From assembly GCF_000943555.1 (NCBI RefSeq), contig NZ_JTDV01000001.1, positions 248,001-312,000 of the forward strand: a stretch of DNA of 64,000 bases. Reading direction: 5' to 3'. Within the stretch, counting starts at the first letter, position 1; every line of letters starts with the position of its first letter. Under the pieces are notes generated by a model that saw only the letters and a program-made list of their open reading frames with translations, did not search any database and was not told the origin of the DNA. A program made the translations under genes and the position numbers. The stretch is from Neotamlana nanhaiensis. GTDB lineage: Bacteria; Bacteroidota; Bacteroidia; Flavobacteriales; Flavobacteriaceae. Below are positions 62,120 to 64,000 of the stretch, piece by piece.

Positions 62120-63208
62120 ATGACAAGCAAAAGCATACTGAATGAAAAGTCTATGGACTTTTTAGAAAAATATTTGAATAATGCTGCTCCAACAGGTTAT
62201 GAATGGACGGGGCAAAAACTATGGATGGATTACCTAAAACCTTATGTAGATGAGTTTATTACCGATACCTACGGTACTGCCGTTGGTGTTATAAATCCAG
62301 ATGCAAAATACAAAGTGGTTATCGAAGGACATGCTGATGAGATTTCGTGGTACGTGAATTATATTTCGGATAATGGTTTAATTTATGTGATTAGAAATGG
62401 CGGTAGCGATCACCAAATTGCACCTAGTAAAGTGGTTAATATTCATACTAAAAACGGCATTGTAAAAGGTGTTTTTGGATGGCCAGCGATTCACACACGT
62501 AGCCGAACTAACGAAGAACCACCAAAACCAGACAATATAACCATTGATGTTGGTGCCAAGGATAAAGCCGAAGTAGAAAGTATGGGCATTCACGTGGGTT
62601 GTGTTATTACTTATCCTGACGAATTCCATATTTTAAACGGTGATAAATTTGTTTGTCGCGCTTTAGATAACCGCATGGGCGGATTCATGATTGCAGAAGT
62701 AGCGCGCTTACTTAAAGAAAACAACAAAACCTTACCATTTGGACTTTACATCACCAATTCGGTACAAGAAGAAATAGGATTACGCGGTGCGGAAATGATT
62801 ACCCAAACCATTAAACCTAACGTAGCAATTGTTACCGATGTTACGCACGATACGACAACACCAATGATTGAAATGAAAAAAGAAGGTCATTTAGAAATTG
62901 GTAAAGGTCCTGTTGTTGCTTATGCGCCTGCAGTACAACAAAAATTACGCGATTTAATTACCGATACGGCTGAAGCTAAAGACATTCCTTTTCAACGTTC
63001 GGCATTATCGCGCGCTACCGGAACCGATACCGATGCTTTTGCTTACAGCAATGGCGGTGTAGCTTCGGCACTTATTTCATTGCCACTACGCTACATGCAT
63101 ACTACCGTAGAAATGGTACACAAAAGTGATGTTGAAAACGTGATAAAATTAATTTACGAAACGCTGCTTAACATTAAAGACGGCGATACGTTTAGTTATT
63201 TTGAATAA
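62120..63208 (+). CDS. M42-family metallopeptidase
   Basis: It is a cytoplasmic aminopeptidase of the TET/FrvX type. The 362-residue protein has metal ligands in EGHADEISWYV (near 70), LDNRMGGF (near 185), EEIGLRGAE (near 218), and TDVTHDTT (near 240), with a late PLRYMHTTVEMVHKSD (near 325). A second possible ATG is at 62153. A terminator follows. Confidence 0.94.
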   Translation: MTSKSILNEKSMDFLEKYLNNAAPTGYEWTGQKLWMDYLKPYVDEFITDTYGTAVGVINPDAKYKVVIEGHADEISWYVNYISDNGLIYVIRNGGSDHQIAPSKVVNIHTKNGIVKGVFGWPAIHTRSRTNEEPPKPDNITIDVGAKDKAEVESMGIHVGCVITYPDEFHILNGDKFVCRALDNRMGGFMIAEVARLLKENNKTLPFGLYITNSVQEEIGLRGAEMITQTIKPNVAIVTDVTHDTTTPMIEMKKEGHLEIGKGPVVAYAPAVQQKLRDLITDTAEAKDIPFQRSALSRATGTDTDAFAYSNGGVASALISLPLRYMHTTVEMVHKSDVENVIKLIYETLLNIKDGDTFSYFE

Positions 63209-63215
63209 CATTTAA

Positions 63216-63242
63216 ATTCCCGCGAAAGCGGGAATCTTTTTT
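63216..63242 (+). terminator. terminator after the M42 peptidase gene
   Basis: ATTCCCGC and GCGGGAAT form an 8-bp stem around GAAA, followed by TCTTTTTT. The stem has the same form as the palindromes around 59.3 kb. Confidence 0.88.
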
Positions 63243-63328
63243 ATTGGAACTTATCTTATCAACAAACAATAGAACATCAAAAGAACTTTATTAAGTTTCT
63301 TAACAAGGTTCTAACTGATTCAATTTAC

Positions 63329-63883
63329 ATGGACGAACTCATAGACATCGTAGACCAAAACGGCAACCCAACTGGCGAAACTGCATTAAAATCGGTTATT
63401 CATGCCAAAGGGTTATTTCACAATACGGCGCATTTATGGCTTTACACAAAAAACGGCGATATTTTATTATCGCAACGCAGTGCTAAAAAACTTATTTGTC
63501 CGTTACTTTGGGATGTTTCGGTTGCTGGACATATAGATGCGGGCGAAACTGCAGAACAAGCCACCGTTAGAGAAACTCATGAAGAAATAGGTTTAAAGAT
63601 AAACGAAGCCGATTTAGAAAAAATTGGTGTTTTTGAATGTTTTCAATCGTACGATAACGGTATTCAAGACAACGAATTCCACAACACCTTTATAGCCGAA
63701 TTTACTTCAACCCTAAATCAACTTACTCCACAACCCGAAGAAGTCGATGCCTTAAAACTGGTTACACTTCAAGAATTTAAAACCTTAATAAAAACATTAG
63801 GCAATAACGACAATCATTTTGTTCCTAGTAACAAAAAATACTACGAACTTGTTTGTCATAAAATTGAAGAAAAACTTAGCTAA
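63329..63883 (+). CDS. NUDIX hydrolase (isopentenyl-diphosphate-isomerase-like)
   Basis: The 184-residue protein has a complete Nudix box (GHIDAGETAEQATVRETHEE, about 72-91, then IG), with the catalytic glutamates present, and the N-terminal DIVDQNGNPTGE and LLSQRSAKK typical of the YfcD/IDI-like branch. It may be a hydrolase of nucleotide or coenzyme derivatives. It ends directly at the next ATG. Confidence 0.88.
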   Translation: MDELIDIVDQNGNPTGETALKSVIHAKGLFHNTAHLWLYTKNGDILLSQRSAKKLICPLLWDVSVAGHIDAGETAEQATVRETHEEIGLKINEADLEKIGVFECFQSYDNGIQDNEFHNTFIAEFTSTLNQLTPQPEEVDALKLVTLQEFKTLIKTLGNNDNHFVPSNKKYYELVCHKIEEKLS

Positions 63884-64000
63884 ATGAGTTTATTACTTAC
63901 GGCCATCGCTCCTATTTTTGTTATTATAATCTACATTTATACCCGCGATTTATACGAAAAAGAGCCAACAAAACTCTTAATTATTAGTTTTCTATTCGGA
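63884..64000 (+). CDS. PrsW-like intramembrane protease, N-terminal part only
   Basis: The ATG follows the NUDIX stop without a gap and 39 codons are in the window: a hydrophobic helix (LLLTAIAPIFVIIIYIYT), then RDLYEKEP and another hydrophobic stretch. The Y-x-x-D-x-Y-E-K-E-P pattern is that of the PrsW family of membrane proteases. The catalytic region lies beyond the window. Confidence 0.65.
   Translation, partial: MSLLLTAIAPIFVIIIYIYTRDLYEKEPTKLLIISFLFG

Noticed and set aside
26-63900. CRISPR array
   Set aside because: I saw no run of regularly spaced direct repeats; the repeats present are palindromic and dispersed.

Overview
The window looks like a chromosomal piece of a Flavobacteriaceae-type bacterium (phylum Bacteroidota). 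The evidence is a SusC/SusD pair, several TAnnTTTG promoter elements of the Bacteroidota type, no clear Shine-Dalgarno sequences, low G+C, and typical flavobacterial families (DUF5723, DUF4294, septum-formation initiator next to uridine kinase). The genus cannot be told from the sequence alone.

Layout. 1-5.9 kb: the tail of a sugar-nucleotide-epimerase-like gene, a small hypothetical gene, then a minus-strand operon udk - ftsB-like - methylmalonyl-CoA mutase small subunit - lipoprotein - mutase large subunit. 5.9-9.8 kb: a minus-strand set TonB-dependent receptor - PQQ sugar dehydrogenase - cytochrome c. 9.9-18.8 kb: tRNA-Pro, housekeeping genes, a LuxR-type regulator fossil, an outer-membrane protein, an ECF sigma factor with a membrane partner, a pseudouridine synthase and topoisomerase III. 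18.9-46.4 kb: a complete L-arabinan/arabinose locus. 46.4-51.7 kb: an FGE-like lipoprotein, tRNA-Arg, galK-galT and a beta-helix lipoprotein. 51.8-64 kb: an MBL-fold protein, aguB-aguA, methyltransferases, a ZIP transporter, a GIY-YIG element, and several housekeeping genes, ending inside a PrsW-like gene.

The arabinan locus reads as a pathway. SusC/SusD (45.3-39.8 kb) bind and import arabinan fragments. The next operon (39.3-28.0 kb) carries a GH51 arabinofuranosidase, three exported GH43 enzymes (two arabinanase-like), a GH127 beta-L-arabinofuranosidase, a GH39 enzyme, a GPH-type sugar symporter and a GH43 with no signal peptide. A second GH51 follows. The last operon (araB-araD-araA-galM-SSS symporter, 25.7-18.9 kb) turns free L-arabinose into D-xylulose 5-phosphate. 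A divergent NrtR/Nudix-type regulator (AraR-like, 45.7 kb) probably controls the system: near-identical palindromes lie upstream of araB and upstream of the GH operon, and the araB one covers the -33 box. galK-galT next door fit the use of galactose from the same pectic side chains.

The most notable unexplained features are: a 366-bp unit made of a GIY-YIG nuclease gene between palindromic inverted repeats, sharing terminal GTCATT/AATGAC with two 83-bp intergenic repeats; a fossil SusD C-terminus between the present susD and the GH operon; an in-frame stop that seems to shorten the lipoprotein inside the mutase operon; a LuxR fossil next to a 28-bp perfect palindrome; and a receptor-dehydrogenase-cytochrome cluster that may import PQQ. 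I saw no CRISPR array, prophage, transposase or recognisable defence island.
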